The position numbers and the translations under genes were made by a program. DNA of 64,000 bases from Vaginisenegalia massiliensis (lineage in GTDB: Bacteria > Bacillota > Bacilli > Lactobacillales > Aerococcaceae), in the NCBI RefSeq assembly GCF_900604935.1, contig NZ_UWPC01000001.1, positions 62,001 through 126,000 of the forward strand. The letters are read 5' to 3'. Every line of letters begins with the position of its first letter. The first letter of the stretch is position 1. Below, piece after piece: positions 47,843-56,986 of the stretch. The notes under the pieces were generated by a model. The model worked only from the letters and a program-made list of their open reading frames with translations. It was not told where the DNA came from and ran no database searches.

Positions 47843-48973
47843 ATGGACTTTATTTTTACATGTATTATTTCAATGTGGTTGATGATTGGGGCTGTTGGAT
47901 TGTTTTATGTAGCTATTCTCCCCCAAAGGAAATCCGAAGCCATTCTTACCCGCTTTAGTCTAGCTCTTTTAGTAGCTATTCTCGTATGGTTAGGTATGGG
48001 TAATGGCATAGCATGTGGTGGGACGCATTCAATAATCAATTCTTTAGATATGACCTTTTTATTCTCTCCAAAGCTTCACCATTTAAAAGCTGATACGCTT
48101 CTCAATATTTTATTTCAAATGTGTTTTATGCTCTATGCAGTCGTTATGCTAATTGGATCTGTCATTGATCGGATGCGATTGTCGCATTTAGCGTTAATTG
48201 TTGCAGGTTGGATCTTATTTGTCTATGCTCCTTTAGCACGTTGGGTTTGGCACCCTCAAGGTTGGCTTAACCAACTTGGGCTCGTTGACTTCTCAGGAGG
48301 ATTAGTGGTCCATCTTTCAGCAGGCTTATCAGCGTATGTATTGGCCTCTTTCTTACCCCCTACTCTTGATAATCAGACTTCAGACGAGACTGCAAACTCC
48401 TCTTTATTATATTTAGCAGTGTTTTTGATTTGTTTTGGTTGGTTTGGATTTAACGCTGGACCCGTAGGACAATGGAATCGACAAACTGCTATCGTTTTGA
48501 TCAATACCTTTTTAGCCATCGTAGGTGGAGGCTTAGGATGGGGGCTAGCTCAGACTCGTCAGAAAAATGGAAACCTTGAACTAAGCGCTCTCTTAAACGG
48601 AATGGTCTGTGGCTTAGTTTCCTCCACAGCGGGAATAGGATCTGTCACTCCACTAGCCCAATTCATCACTTCTTTTTTGGTATCTTGGATGGTGGCTGTA
48701 ATTTTAAGACAATGGCTTCAATCAAGAAAGATTTATGATGCGGTGGATTCTTTTGGAATGAATGGCATTGGCGGTGCACTTGGGAGCTTAGCTCCTGCTT
48801 TCTTTGCCATAAAGGACATTAATCCGCATTTACAGGTGACTGCTTCATGGTCTTTATTCCTTATCCAACTCCTTGGCATCTTCGTTACCTGCTTATTATC
48901 GTTGGTTATAACCTATCTTCTTGCTATAGTCATTTTAAGACAGCCAAAGATAAAGGAAGCAAAATCATTCTAA
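47843..48973 (+). CDS. Divergent Amt/AmtB ammonium transporter family protein
   Basis: 376 residues with about eleven membrane helices. Family anchors: FQMCF (Phe gate, residues 91-95), VDFSGGLVVHLSAGLSAY with pore His157, FGWFGFNAG, NGMVCGLVSSTAG and DSFGMNGIGGALGSL. The last segment normally reads FGxHGxGG; here the second pore His is Asn307. The N-terminal GxxLFYxGLxRxKN motif is also degenerate (LFYVAILPQRKS). No glnK (PII) gene is adjacent. It may be an altered channel or a sensor rather than a standard ammonium transporter. GAAAGGA precedes the ATG. Confidence 0.85.
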   Translation: MDFIFTCIISMWLMIGAVGLFYVAILPQRKSEAILTRFSLALLVAILVWLGMGNGIACGGTHSIINSLDMTFLFSPKLHHLKADTLLNILFQMCFMLYAVVMLIGSVIDRMRLSHLALIVAGWILFVYAPLARWVWHPQGWLNQLGLVDFSGGLVVHLSAGLSAYVLASFLPPTLDNQTSDETANSSLLYLAVFLICFGWFGFNAGPVGQWNRQTAIVLINTFLAIVGGGLGWGLAQTRQKNGNLELSALLNGMVCGLVSSTAGIGSVTPLAQFITSFLVSWMVAVILRQWLQSRKIYDAVDSFGMNGIGGALGSLAPAFFAIKDINPHLQVTASWSLFLIQLLGIFVTCLLSLVITYLLAIVILRQPKIKEAKSF

Positions 48974-49027
48974 GTTCATAACAAATTAAGGCATTAACTC
49001 TAAATCAAGCAATTAAAGAAATCAAAT

Positions 49028-49078
49028 AAAAGCCGAATGTTACGTAAGTCCTAGACATACATGACATTCGGCTTTTGG
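49028..49078. terminator. Bidirectional terminator after the Amt gene
   Basis: 13-bp perfect stem AAAAGCCGAATGT (49028-49040) / ACATTCGGCTTTT (49064-49076) with a long loop, between convergent genes. Confidence 0.85.
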
Positions 49079-49140
49079 TATATTGTAACGTAAACTATAT
49101 CAACCACGGTAAACTGACTTAAATGAAACACGATTACAAA

Positions 49141-49968
49141 TTACTGAAGATGGCTAGCATGAAACTTCAAATGCTCATCAATAAAACTGGCTATCATATA
49201 GTATGAATGATCATAGCCTTCAACTAACTGATATTCAAGAGGTAGATGGTGACTAGCCTCTAGGAATTGATCCGCTTGTAACTGTTTTGGATAAAAGTCA
49301 TCGGCCAAACCTTGGGTAATCTTAATTGGCGGACTTTGTTTAGTTTGACTAATTAAATGAACTAAGTCCCAATCACGCCAACTTGTTTGATCGGTTCCTA
49401 AATAAGCTGAAAATGCTTTTTGTCCCCAAGCAACCTGACTAGCTTGAGTAATAGGAGCAAAAGCCGAAATCGATTGAAATCGTTCAGGTTTTTTTAATCC
49501 AAGTAATAGAGCTCCGTAGCCACCCATCGAATGTCCCATAATGGCTTCTTTACCATTGAACTCTGGGACTAATACTGGAACGAGTTGGCTCAGCTCTTGG
49601 CTGATGTAATCATACATCTGGTAATTGCGCTTCCAAGGTTCTTGACTCGCATTTAAGTAGAATCCTGCACCTTGACCTAAATCCCAGTCTGAGCTATCTG
49701 CAACATGTTCGCCTCGAGGGGAAGTATCAGGAATAGCCACCGCTAAGCCCAATTGATTGGCCATCTTTTGAAAGCCGGACTTAGTTGAAAAGTTTTGATC
49801 ATCACAGGTTAAACCGGATAACCACAATACTAAAGGTGTTGGCCGGTTGTTTTTATTTTCCGGCAAAAATAAAGAAAAAGTCATTTCACAACTTAGGCAT
49901 TGAGAGCGATGACGGTATCGCAACTGTTGACCGCCAAAAACTTTATGTTGATCAATTCGTTCTAACAA
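49141..49968 (-). CDS. S-formylglutathione hydrolase (esterase D family)
   Basis: 275 residues. Catalytic Ser in GHSMGGYGALLLGLKKPE, Asp in GLADDFYPKQLQ and His in GYDHSYYMIASFIDEHL. The N-terminal LWLSGLTCDDQNFSTKSGFQ is typical of FrmB/FghA/ESD. It hydrolyses S-formylglutathione (or another thiol conjugate) to formate and thiol, after the alcohol dehydrogenase encoded just upstream. The start is TTG at 49968; the ribosome binding site GGAGG sits at the stop codon of the dehydrogenase gene. Confidence 0.92.
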   Translation of the reverse strand: MLERIDQHKVFGGQQLRYRHRSQCLSCEMTFSLFLPENKNNRPTPLVLWLSGLTCDDQNFSTKSGFQKMANQLGLAVAIPDTSPRGEHVADSSDWDLGQGAGFYLNASQEPWKRNYQMYDYISQELSQLVPVLVPEFNGKEAIMGHSMGGYGALLLGLKKPERFQSISAFAPITQASQVAWGQKAFSAYLGTDQTSWRDWDLVHLISQTKQSPPIKITQGLADDFYPKQLQADQFLEASHHLPLEYQLVEGYDHSYYMIASFIDEHLKFHASHLQ

Positions 49969-49979
49969 GGCCCTGCCTC

Positions 49980-51089
49980 CTAATCAAAAACTAAAATATC
50001 TCGCAATGATTGACCTTTTTCTTGAAGTTCAATTGCTTCGTTGATCTGATCAATGCTAAATCGGTGAGTAATGAAAGGATCTAAATCAATCTTACCTGCC
50101 TTAAATTCTTCCATAATTTTAGGTAAGCCAGTACGCCCTTGGACACCCCCGAAGGAAGAACCCTTCCATGTTCGACCAGTAATTAATTGGAATGGCCGTG
50201 TGCCAATTTTTTCATTACCAGCTGCTACACCCATGATAATACTTTGTCCCCAGCCTTTATGGGTACACTCAAGCCCCGCATTCATCGTTGGGGTATGGCC
50301 GACACAGACAAAACTATAGTCAACTCCTCCATCGGTTAATTCGACAATATATTCTTGAATCGGTTGATCAATTTTAGCTGAGTTAATAAAATCGGTCGCA
50401 CCAAATTTGCGTGCAAAGGCTTCTTTTTCATCATTAATATCAATCGCAATGATGCGTGATGCCTTCATATTTTTTAACATTTGAATAGCGGCCAAGCCTA
50501 AGGTTCCAACACCAAAAACCGCTGCCGTAGACCCTTCTTTAAACTGAGCATCGTGACGAACTGCACCTAGACCTGTCGTCACACCACACCCTAAGAGTGC
50601 TGCTTTGTCCGCTTCAACTCCTTCAGGGATTTTAGCAAAAGAGATATCAGCTAAGACCGTATATTCACTAAAGGTTGAAGTACCCATAAAATGGTAAATT
50701 GGTTTACCTTGGTAAGAAAAACGAGGTGTTCCATCTGGCATGACGCCTTTAGCTTGGGTCTGGCTAATAGCACTACAGAAATTTAGTCCCTTTTTACAAA
50801 ATTCACATTCGCCACATTCGGGTTTCCACAAAGGGACAACTTTATCGCCGACTTCAACATTAGTCACTTTGGGTCCAATTTTTACGACTGTTCCTGTAGC
50901 TTCATGACCCAAGATACAAGGGAAAATACCTGAAGGATCGTTACCTGATAAGGTATAAACATCGGTATGACACACTGAAGTAAAGTCAATATGAACCATG
51001 ACTTCGTGTTCTTTAGGATCCTCAACATCAATCTCAACAATGCTCAATGGTTTTCCAGGTTCAAAGGCAACCGCTGCTTTACATTTCAT
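49980..51089 (-). CDS. Class III alcohol dehydrogenase / S-(hydroxymethyl)glutathione dehydrogenase
   Basis: 369 residues, zinc-dependent MDR family. Catalytic-zinc ligands: TSVCHTDVYTLSG and GHEATGTVV. The structural zinc loop CGECEFCKKGLNFC has four Cys. The SQTQAKGVMPDGTPRFSYQGKPIYHFMGTSTFSEYTV segment is diagnostic of class III enzymes. It oxidises the thiol adduct of formaldehyde (NAD+-linked). With the following hydrolase it makes a formaldehyde-detoxification operon; whether the thiol is glutathione in this organism is not shown here. GGAGG precedes the ATG. Confidence 0.93.
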   Translation of the reverse strand: MKCKAAVAFEPGKPLSIVEIDVEDPKEHEVMVHIDFTSVCHTDVYTLSGNDPSGIFPCILGHEATGTVVKIGPKVTNVEVGDKVVPLWKPECGECEFCKKGLNFCSAISQTQAKGVMPDGTPRFSYQGKPIYHFMGTSTFSEYTVLADISFAKIPEGVEADKAALLGCGVTTGLGAVRHDAQFKEGSTAAVFGVGTLGLAAIQMLKNMKASRIIAIDINDEKEAFARKFGATDFINSAKIDQPIQEYIVELTDGGVDYSFVCVGHTPTMNAGLECTHKGWGQSIIMGVAAGNEKIGTRPFQLITGRTWKGSSFGGVQGRTGLPKIMEEFKAGKIDLDPFITHRFSIDQINEAIELQEKGQSLRDILVFD

Positions 51090-51204
51090 TTGACATCCTC
51101 CTTTAATCTTCTTGAGCTAATCATCTCATAGACCCTTTGAAGGCGCAAACAAAGTGAATTAATATAATTAAAAGAGAAACTTCCTTGTCATTCTGCAATA
51201 AAAA

Positions 51205-51252
51205 CTAAAAAAATCCACTCACGCAGTCCTATTTAGTGCGTTTAAGTGGATT
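51205..51252 (-). terminator. Intrinsic terminator after the MATE gene
   Basis: On the minus strand AATCCACT and CGCA pair with TGCG and AGTGGATT, followed by TTTTTT. Confidence 0.78.
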
Positions 51253-51273
51253 AGATAAATTAGACTATTTGAT

Positions 51274-52653
51274 TTATTCAAGAGTTAAGTTTTGCTTTGG
51301 CATCTGTTTCAATTCAAAATAGAGAAAAGTTGTCGCACAAAGGCAGGACAGAAGATCAGCTAAAGGCGTCGCAAAGATAATTCCATCTAAGCCCCAAATC
51401 ATAGGTAGACCCACCAAGAGGGGCATCAAGAAAATCATCTGTTTAGTTAAAGAAATAATAGCACCCTTTCCTGCTTTCCCAATTGAAGGAAAGAAAGTAG
51501 CGGCTGCCACTTGAACCCCATTAATGCCAGTCATCATAAGAACTACCCGCATATAATAGACAGCAAATTGATAGTAACGTTGGTCTCCTTTGCCAAAAAT
51601 AGCCATAATTTCTTTTGGGAAAATTTGAAAGATTAGAAAGGCTACAATTGAAATAACAAAGGTTACTTTTAAAACTAAATAAACCATTTCGCGCACACGG
51701 TCAAATTGGCGCGCACCATAATTATATCCATTAACAGGTTGTGATCCTTGTACAATACCGATAATAATAGCCATAAAAATGACATTTATTTTCATTACAA
51801 TACCCGCCACAGCAATCGGTATGTCACTCCCGTAGATACTAGTTGCACCATACTGTTTTAACAAAATATTCGTCACAATTTGAATCAACATGGTCGAAAA
51901 CTGAAAAACAAAAGAAGCAAAACCTAAAGACACAATGGTTTTAAAGTAGCCAAATCGCGGTATAAAATCACTTCGTCTAAATCGAACACTTCTAAAATGA
52001 CGCAAGTAAGCGAGCAAGAAGGTGGCCGATACTATTTGACTTATTACGGTAGCAATCGCCGCTCCCGCAATACCCATGTGCCATTGGAAAATAAACAAGG
52101 GATCAAGTATAGCATTTAACACTGCCCCTATTAAGACGGCAAACATCGAGTATTTAGCATTGCCATCTGCTCGAACTAAAGCATTAGCCCCAATGGAGAA
52201 TAAGAGAAAAGGAAGTCCCAAAGCTGTTACACCTGCATATTCTAGAGCATAAGGTAAAATCTGAGCTGTCGCACCAAAAGCTAACATAATCGGTTTAAGA
52301 AAAATAAGCACAGCCACAGCTAAAAGGGTTCCAATTAATAACAAACTAGAAAATGCTGTTCCTGCTATCTTACGAGCTCGATCTGGATTTTGCCGTCCAA
52401 GCTCCAAATTAAAATTAGCAGCTGATCCGATACCAATTGTTAAACCAATTGCAAGACAAACAGTCGTTAAAGGGAAGGCTATGGAGGTGGCTGCATTCCC
52501 TAAATAGCCCACTCCTTGACCAATAAAAATCTGATCAATGATATTATAGAAAGCATTGGCAAGATTAGCGATAATAGCAGGTATCGCCATTGAACGCAAC
52601 AAGCTAGGAATTGGAAGATAGCCCATTGGATTATCTTTAATAGTCTGACTCAT
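51274..52653 (-). CDS. MATE family efflux transporter
   Basis: 459 residues, twelve predicted membrane helices in two related halves. The opening MGYLPIPSLLRSMAIPAIIANLANAFYNIIDQIFIGQGVG is typical of the DinF/NorM-like MATE proteins of Firmicutes; GIVQGSQPVNGYNYGARQFDRV is the equivalent motif of the second half. It probably exports cationic compounds using a Na+ or H+ gradient; the substrate is unknown. The ATG at 52653 has AGGAGG upstream. Monocistronic. Confidence 0.92.
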   Translation of the reverse strand: MSQTIKDNPMGYLPIPSLLRSMAIPAIIANLANAFYNIIDQIFIGQGVGYLGNAATSIAFPLTTVCLAIGLTIGIGSAANFNLELGRQNPDRARKIAGTAFSSLLLIGTLLAVAVLIFLKPIMLAFGATAQILPYALEYAGVTALGLPFLLFSIGANALVRADGNAKYSMFAVLIGAVLNAILDPLFIFQWHMGIAGAAIATVISQIVSATFLLAYLRHFRSVRFRRSDFIPRFGYFKTIVSLGFASFVFQFSTMLIQIVTNILLKQYGATSIYGSDIPIAVAGIVMKINVIFMAIIIGIVQGSQPVNGYNYGARQFDRVREMVYLVLKVTFVISIVAFLIFQIFPKEIMAIFGKGDQRYYQFAVYYMRVVLMMTGINGVQVAAATFFPSIGKAGKGAIISLTKQMIFLMPLLVGLPMIWGLDGIIFATPLADLLSCLCATTFLYFELKQMPKQNLTLE

Positions 52654-52783
52654 TCAACGATCCTCCTTTAAAGTTCACGTTTGCCATTATAACATTATTT
52701 ACTAGTCACGATAAGAGTAATTTACAATCAAGGAAGTGTCAAAGTGTGATTAAAGCGTATACAATGCTGACTTAGCTTCGTTT

Positions 52784-52813
52784 TTGACTTTATTTAGGTT
52801 ATTTATTGATAAT
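52784..52813 (+). promoter_or_regulatory. Promoter for the glmL-like gene
   Basis: TTGACT (52784-52789), an 18-base spacer and GATAAT (52808-52813), 30 bases before the start. Confidence 0.6.
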
Positions 52814-52842
52814 ATAAGTTTACTATGTTTTGGAGGTATATT

Positions 52843-54219
52843 ATGAAAGATTATATTTTACTGGGCGATTTTGGCTCCACTTATTCTAAATTTTGCCTCG
52901 TACAAACCCAAACAGCCAAAATTATTGCCAAGGATACACGGCCTACGACTGTTCAGACATCCATCGTTGACTGCTATCAGGCTGCTAAACAAGCACTCAT
53001 TCAGGCAAGTGGCTTACCAATAACAGACGATCAATTAGAAGAATATTTTTCTTCCTCTGCATGGGGTGGATATAAGATGGTCGTGGTAGGGTTCACCCTC
53101 ACCTTAAGTCAAGAAGCCGCTAAACGCGCTGCTCTCGGTGCAGGAACCCGAATTCTTAAAACCTATGCCTACGGGTTGGATCAAAACAAACTTGCCGAGA
53201 TCCAATCATTAGCTCCTGACGTGATATTATTAACCGGTGGTTCAAATGGCGGCAATACACGCTTTGTTATCGAATGCGCCCAACAAATTTCCCAGTATTT
53301 TGACCATATGGACGTTATCTTTGCTGGCAATCAAGAAGCCATTCCTCAAGTCCAAGCTGCATTTGAAGGGACTCATAACCGTCTCTTTATTACAGATAAT
53401 GTGATGCCTGTGGTCGATGAATTGGATGTCGAGCCTGTTCGTCAAGTAGCTCGAGAAATTTTTATGGATAAAATTTTACACACCAATGGTTTGAATGAGA
53501 TTGCGAAACATTCTAGTCAACCTATCATCCCAACACCTAGCGCAGTGCTTGAAACAACTAAATTAATTTCCCAATCACTCAATCAACCCATCATGGTTGT
53601 TGATATTGGTGGCGCAACCACCGATGTTCATTCCTATAGTCAAGGTTATAGCCAACGGCAGGACATTGTCTTCGAAGGCTTGAAAGAACCTCAACTTAAA
53701 CGAACCGTCGAAGGCGATTTAGGCATGCGCTTATCCGCCCAAAGTGTTCTTTCTTGTGTCACACCTAATCAGCTAGCCCAAGCGCTTCCAGATTGGTCAC
53801 TGCAAGAGATTGAAGCATCCCTTCAGCGACGTACTCAAGAAACCAACTATATTGCTGATAATGACAAAGAATTAAACTTCGATTTGTTAATCGCCCAAAT
53901 AGCAACCAATATTGCTTCTAGTCGCCATGTTGGTAGCTTACGAAAAGTGAACACCCCTAATCAAGCAACCTATTATCAAAGAGGTAAAAACCTACAAGAT
54001 GTGTTTGCTGTCATTGGTACGGGTGGTATTTTAGTTCATCATCCCCAAGCCAAAGATATACTTAAATACGCTTTGGCAAATGATGACATGGACTTGCGAC
54101 CACTTAGTCCCCTTCTTTGGCAAGATAAAGATTATTTGCTGAGTTTAATGGGTATTTTGGGTCAATTCTATCCTGAATTAGCTATGACCTTACTCGATAA
54201 CCATTTGCGCCAGCTATAG
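52843..54219 (+). CDS. GlmL/MutL-type ASKHA ATPase, orphan
   Basis: 458 residues. The ATG at 52843 (GGAGG upstream) gives MKDYILLGDFGSTYSKFCLV, an ASKHA phosphate-1 motif; later motifs are LLTGGSNGGNTRFVIECA, MVVDIGGATTDVHSY (phosphate-2) and IGTGGILVHHPQA. This is the GlmL (MutL) family, encoded between glmS and glmE of coenzyme-B12-dependent glutamate mutase in clostridia and thought to be its reactivating chaperone. Neither mutase subunit nor any B12 gene lies nearby. It stands alone between a strong promoter and a strong terminator. Confidence 0.82.
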   Translation: MKDYILLGDFGSTYSKFCLVQTQTAKIIAKDTRPTTVQTSIVDCYQAAKQALIQASGLPITDDQLEEYFSSSAWGGYKMVVVGFTLTLSQEAAKRAALGAGTRILKTYAYGLDQNKLAEIQSLAPDVILLTGGSNGGNTRFVIECAQQISQYFDHMDVIFAGNQEAIPQVQAAFEGTHNRLFITDNVMPVVDELDVEPVRQVAREIFMDKILHTNGLNEIAKHSSQPIIPTPSAVLETTKLISQSLNQPIMVVDIGGATTDVHSYSQGYSQRQDIVFEGLKEPQLKRTVEGDLGMRLSAQSVLSCVTPNQLAQALPDWSLQEIEASLQRRTQETNYIADNDKELNFDLLIAQIATNIASSRHVGSLRKVNTPNQATYYQRGKNLQDVFAVIGTGGILVHHPQAKDILKYALANDDMDLRPLSPLLWQDKDYLLSLMGILGQFYPELAMTLLDNHLRQL

Positions 54220-54280
54220 AGAGACTTTCTAAATTTACTTGATCATTCGTGGAAGCATATAACGAAATCTTTTTACAAAT

Positions 54281-54338
54281 AAAACCACCAAACTAATCTT
54301 TTCCTCAGATTGATAAAAGATTAGTTTGGTGGTTTTTT
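54281..54338. terminator. Strong bidirectional terminator
   Basis: 22-bp perfect stem (54281-54302 with 54315-54336) starting AAAACCACCAAACTAATC and followed by TT; it separates the convergent glmL-like and ferric-reductase-like genes. Confidence 0.93.
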
Positions 54339-54420
54339 GCCGAATTATTGATCGATTCAAGGAGCAATTTGCTTTAAAGCTTGCTATGAGATATCTAGAT
54401 TAGTGAAAAAATCGAGGAGC

Positions 54421-55713
54421 TTACCATTCGAATTCTTCAAGAATGATCTGCTCTTCCTTGATACCTTGGTCCTTTAACCAAGCAACTTGGGTGCGAATCA
54501 TCGCACTGGGTCCACTTATTAAATAAAGGTGTTGATCATCTATAGGAACTAAAGCCGTTAACTGTTCCGTACTAAAGCGGCCTTTTTGCAAGTGAAGCTG
54601 CCAATTTGGATGTCGGCTTTCCCAATCAGCTAAGGCTTCTGGGAACAAGAAGTTTTGTTCTTTTTTAACCGAATATAATAAATCAAGATGGGTTTCTTCC
54701 ACAATACCGGATAATAGAGAAATGAACGGTGTAATACCAATTCCGCCAGCAATCATCACTATATCTTTAAGACCTTGATTAGTTAGAACCTTATGTAAAT
54801 GGCCATAACCTTTACTGAATTGAACAGGTTGGTTCACCTTTAATTGGTCCAAACTGTTAGTAAAATCGCCGGCTTGTTTAATGGTCAAACGAATTTCGTT
54901 ATCTGCCGCTGGATGATTGGTTATCGAAAAAGGATGGTATTCCAATGCATCCACACGACTTTTTGGAAAACGAACAAAGATAAAATCACCTTGTTTAATG
55001 TTTTTTAAATAACGCGATTCAGCTTGAATTGCCAACTGATAGATACCTTTGTCGACTAAATGAACTTGACTCAAATTCCCCTTAGGTAACCGGTGGTAAA
55101 ATTGAAGATAATATATGCCGTAATAAATTAGGCTAATCCCTGTGTAAACTAGTAGTATGATAAAAAATGGCCCATTTTCACTAAAGGCTGGCATAGAAAC
55201 AATATGGAGGAATAAAAGAACCACCGCTAGCAAATTAAAACGATGAAGCCAAAGGACCCATAATCGTTTAACATATTGGCTAGCCAATTGACGTAACGGT
55301 TGTAAAAATGGTAAATAATTGAATAAGCGACCCATAAAGAAAAACAAAGAAATCAAAGCAAGCCCCACTAAAATTGCCCAAGCTGTATCACCAAAGAATT
55401 TGGTCACTCCATCAGCTCCCAAGAAAGCTTTATGTAATGTAGCAAAAGCAAGACCTAGCAAGGACAATATACCATGTACCAAATACAAGTTTGGCAAAGC
55501 AATCCACTTCTCAATCCATGCCGGTTTACAAGCTAGAACAATTGCCCAAAGCATGGCAAAATAAGCAAACAAACCTATGATAATTAAATAGTTTTCACTA
55601 GGGCTATAAAAAAGCAAAGATTCTTGGACAGAAATATAAAGTGGCATAAACGAAACAAGTAATACACCACACCAAACTAAACTAATACGAATCCACCGCG
55701 AAAAATTTATCAT
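54421..55713 (-). CDS. Ferric-reductase-like membrane flavoprotein
   Basis: 430 residues. The N-terminal 200 residues form about six membrane helices with His pairs (YLVHGILSLLGLAFATLHKAF, WLHRFNLLAVVLLFLHIV) that could ligate haem, as in ferric reductase/NADPH oxidase proteins. The C-terminal half is a ferredoxin-NADP+ reductase module: FAD site YHPFSITNHPA, NAD(P) site MIAGGIGITPFISLLSG and a final ILEEFEW. It probably transfers electrons from NAD(P)H across the membrane to an external acceptor such as Fe(III). No partner gene is adjacent. Confidence 0.85.
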   Translation of the reverse strand: MINFSRWIRISLVWCGVLLVSFMPLYISVQESLLFYSPSENYLIIIGLFAYFAMLWAIVLACKPAWIEKWIALPNLYLVHGILSLLGLAFATLHKAFLGADGVTKFFGDTAWAILVGLALISLFFFMGRLFNYLPFLQPLRQLASQYVKRLWVLWLHRFNLLAVVLLFLHIVSMPAFSENGPFFIILLVYTGISLIYYGIYYLQFYHRLPKGNLSQVHLVDKGIYQLAIQAESRYLKNIKQGDFIFVRFPKSRVDALEYHPFSITNHPAADNEIRLTIKQAGDFTNSLDQLKVNQPVQFSKGYGHLHKVLTNQGLKDIVMIAGGIGITPFISLLSGIVEETHLDLLYSVKKEQNFLFPEALADWESRHPNWQLHLQKGRFSTEQLTALVPIDDQHLYLISGPSAMIRTQVAWLKDQGIKEEQIILEEFEW

Positions 55714-55798
55714 AATTTACCTTCTTTACTATTTTATATTAGGTTAGCTTAATTATAATTATTCTAAATAAAAAGCTACTTAAGTTTTATTAACAAAA

Positions 55799-55826
55799 AA
55801 GAAGTATCCGTTAAGATACTTCTTTT
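55799..55826. terminator. Terminator after trpS
   Basis: 10-bp perfect stem AAGAAGTATC (55799-55808) / GATACTTCTT (55815-55824) with T residues on the minus strand. Confidence 0.85.
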
Positions 55827-55829
55827 CAA

Positions 55830-56849
55830 TTAACGATTAAAATAATTGATACCCATGCTAGTTTTTGCTTGAGAAAGAGTGACAGCAGCCGTTTGACGTG
55901 CACGACGTCCGCCCTCTTCCAACATTTTCATCACTTGAGCTGGATCTTTAGCAAATTCTAAACGACGTTGGCGGATTGGGCGCAATTCTTCTTGCAAAAC
56001 ATCGTTTAATAGACGTTTTAATTTCACATCGCCTAAGCCACCTGCTTGATATTGAGCCTTTAGAGAGGCCACTAACTCTTTATCTGGGCAGAAAATATCG
56101 AGATATGTAAAGACTACATTTCCTTCAACTTGACCAGGATCAGCGACATTAATATGATTTGGATCGGTATACATCTTCATTACTTTCTTTTGAATGATAT
56201 CTTCGTCATCAGCTAAATAGATTCCGTTATTCAAGGATTTGCTCATTTTACCTCGACCATCAATTCCAACTAAACGTTCCATCCCTTTGGGCGGTAAGAC
56301 TAACTCAATAGGCTGGAATAAATTCGGATCATAATAACGTCCAAAAGTTGCCACTATTTCATTAGCTTGTTCGATTAATGGTTTTTGATCTTCACCTGCT
56401 GGAACATGGGTCCCCCTAAAGGCTAAGATATCCGCCGCTTGACTGATTGAATAAACAAAGAAACCAACGGGTACACTTTCCCCAAAGCCCTTTTGTTGAA
56501 TTTCGGCTTTTACCGTTGGGTTACGTTGTACCCGAGACACTGTCACTAAATTCTGAAAATACATATTCAATTCAGCAATTTCGGGAATATCAGATTGCAA
56601 AAATACAGTGGCTTTACTTGGGTCAACGCCGACCGCGAGGTAATCCATTGCCACTTCGGCTACATGATCTCGAATTTTTTGCGGATTGTCCGCATTATCG
56701 GTTAAAGCTTGTTGATCAGCAATCATAATGAAAACTTGGTCAAACTCTCCTGAATTTTGTAATTGTACACGATTTTTTAATGAGCCAACATAATGACCCA
56801 AATGTAAACGGCCGGTTGGGCGATCACCCGTAAGCATAACTTTTTCCAT
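55830..56849 (-). CDS. trpS: Tryptophanyl-tRNA synthetase
   Basis: 339 residues, class I synthetase charging tRNA-Trp. HIGH-type motif in GRLHLGHYVGSLKNR and KMSKS motif in GRGKMSKSLNNGIYL; catalytic and Trp-binding segments IMIADQQALTDN and VPAGEDQKPLIEQANEI are conserved. AGAGGAGAG precedes the ATG. The 137 bases upstream contain the terminator of folB-folK and no T-box leader, so this copy is not T-box regulated. Confidence 0.97.
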   Translation of the reverse strand: MEKVMLTGDRPTGRLHLGHYVGSLKNRVQLQNSGEFDQVFIMIADQQALTDNADNPQKIRDHVAEVAMDYLAVGVDPSKATVFLQSDIPEIAELNMYFQNLVTVSRVQRNPTVKAEIQQKGFGESVPVGFFVYSISQAADILAFRGTHVPAGEDQKPLIEQANEIVATFGRYYDPNLFQPIELVLPPKGMERLVGIDGRGKMSKSLNNGIYLADDEDIIQKKVMKMYTDPNHINVADPGQVEGNVVFTYLDIFCPDKELVASLKAQYQAGGLGDVKLKRLLNDVLQEELRPIRQRRLEFAKDPAQVMKMLEEGGRRARQTAAVTLSQAKTSMGINYFNR

Positions 56850-56935
56850 ATATACTCTCCTCTATCTTTCACATTCAATAAATTACTATTTCCATTGTAC
56901 CCATTTATTAAACTAATATCTATCGGAATTTAGAG

Positions 56936-56976
56936 AAAAACCAAGCAAACTAAGAATTTGTTTGCTTGGTTTTTGT
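56936..56976. terminator. Terminator after folB-folK
   Basis: 15-bp stem AAAAACCAAGCAAAC (56936-56950) / GTTTGCTTGGTTTTT (56960-56974), A and T tracts on both sides. Confidence 0.9.
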
Positions 56977-56986
56977 TATCGAATTC

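Noticed and set aside
55727-56986. T-box leader for trpS
   Set aside because: The space before trpS is short and filled by the folB-folK terminator; no specifier loop or T-box motif is seen.
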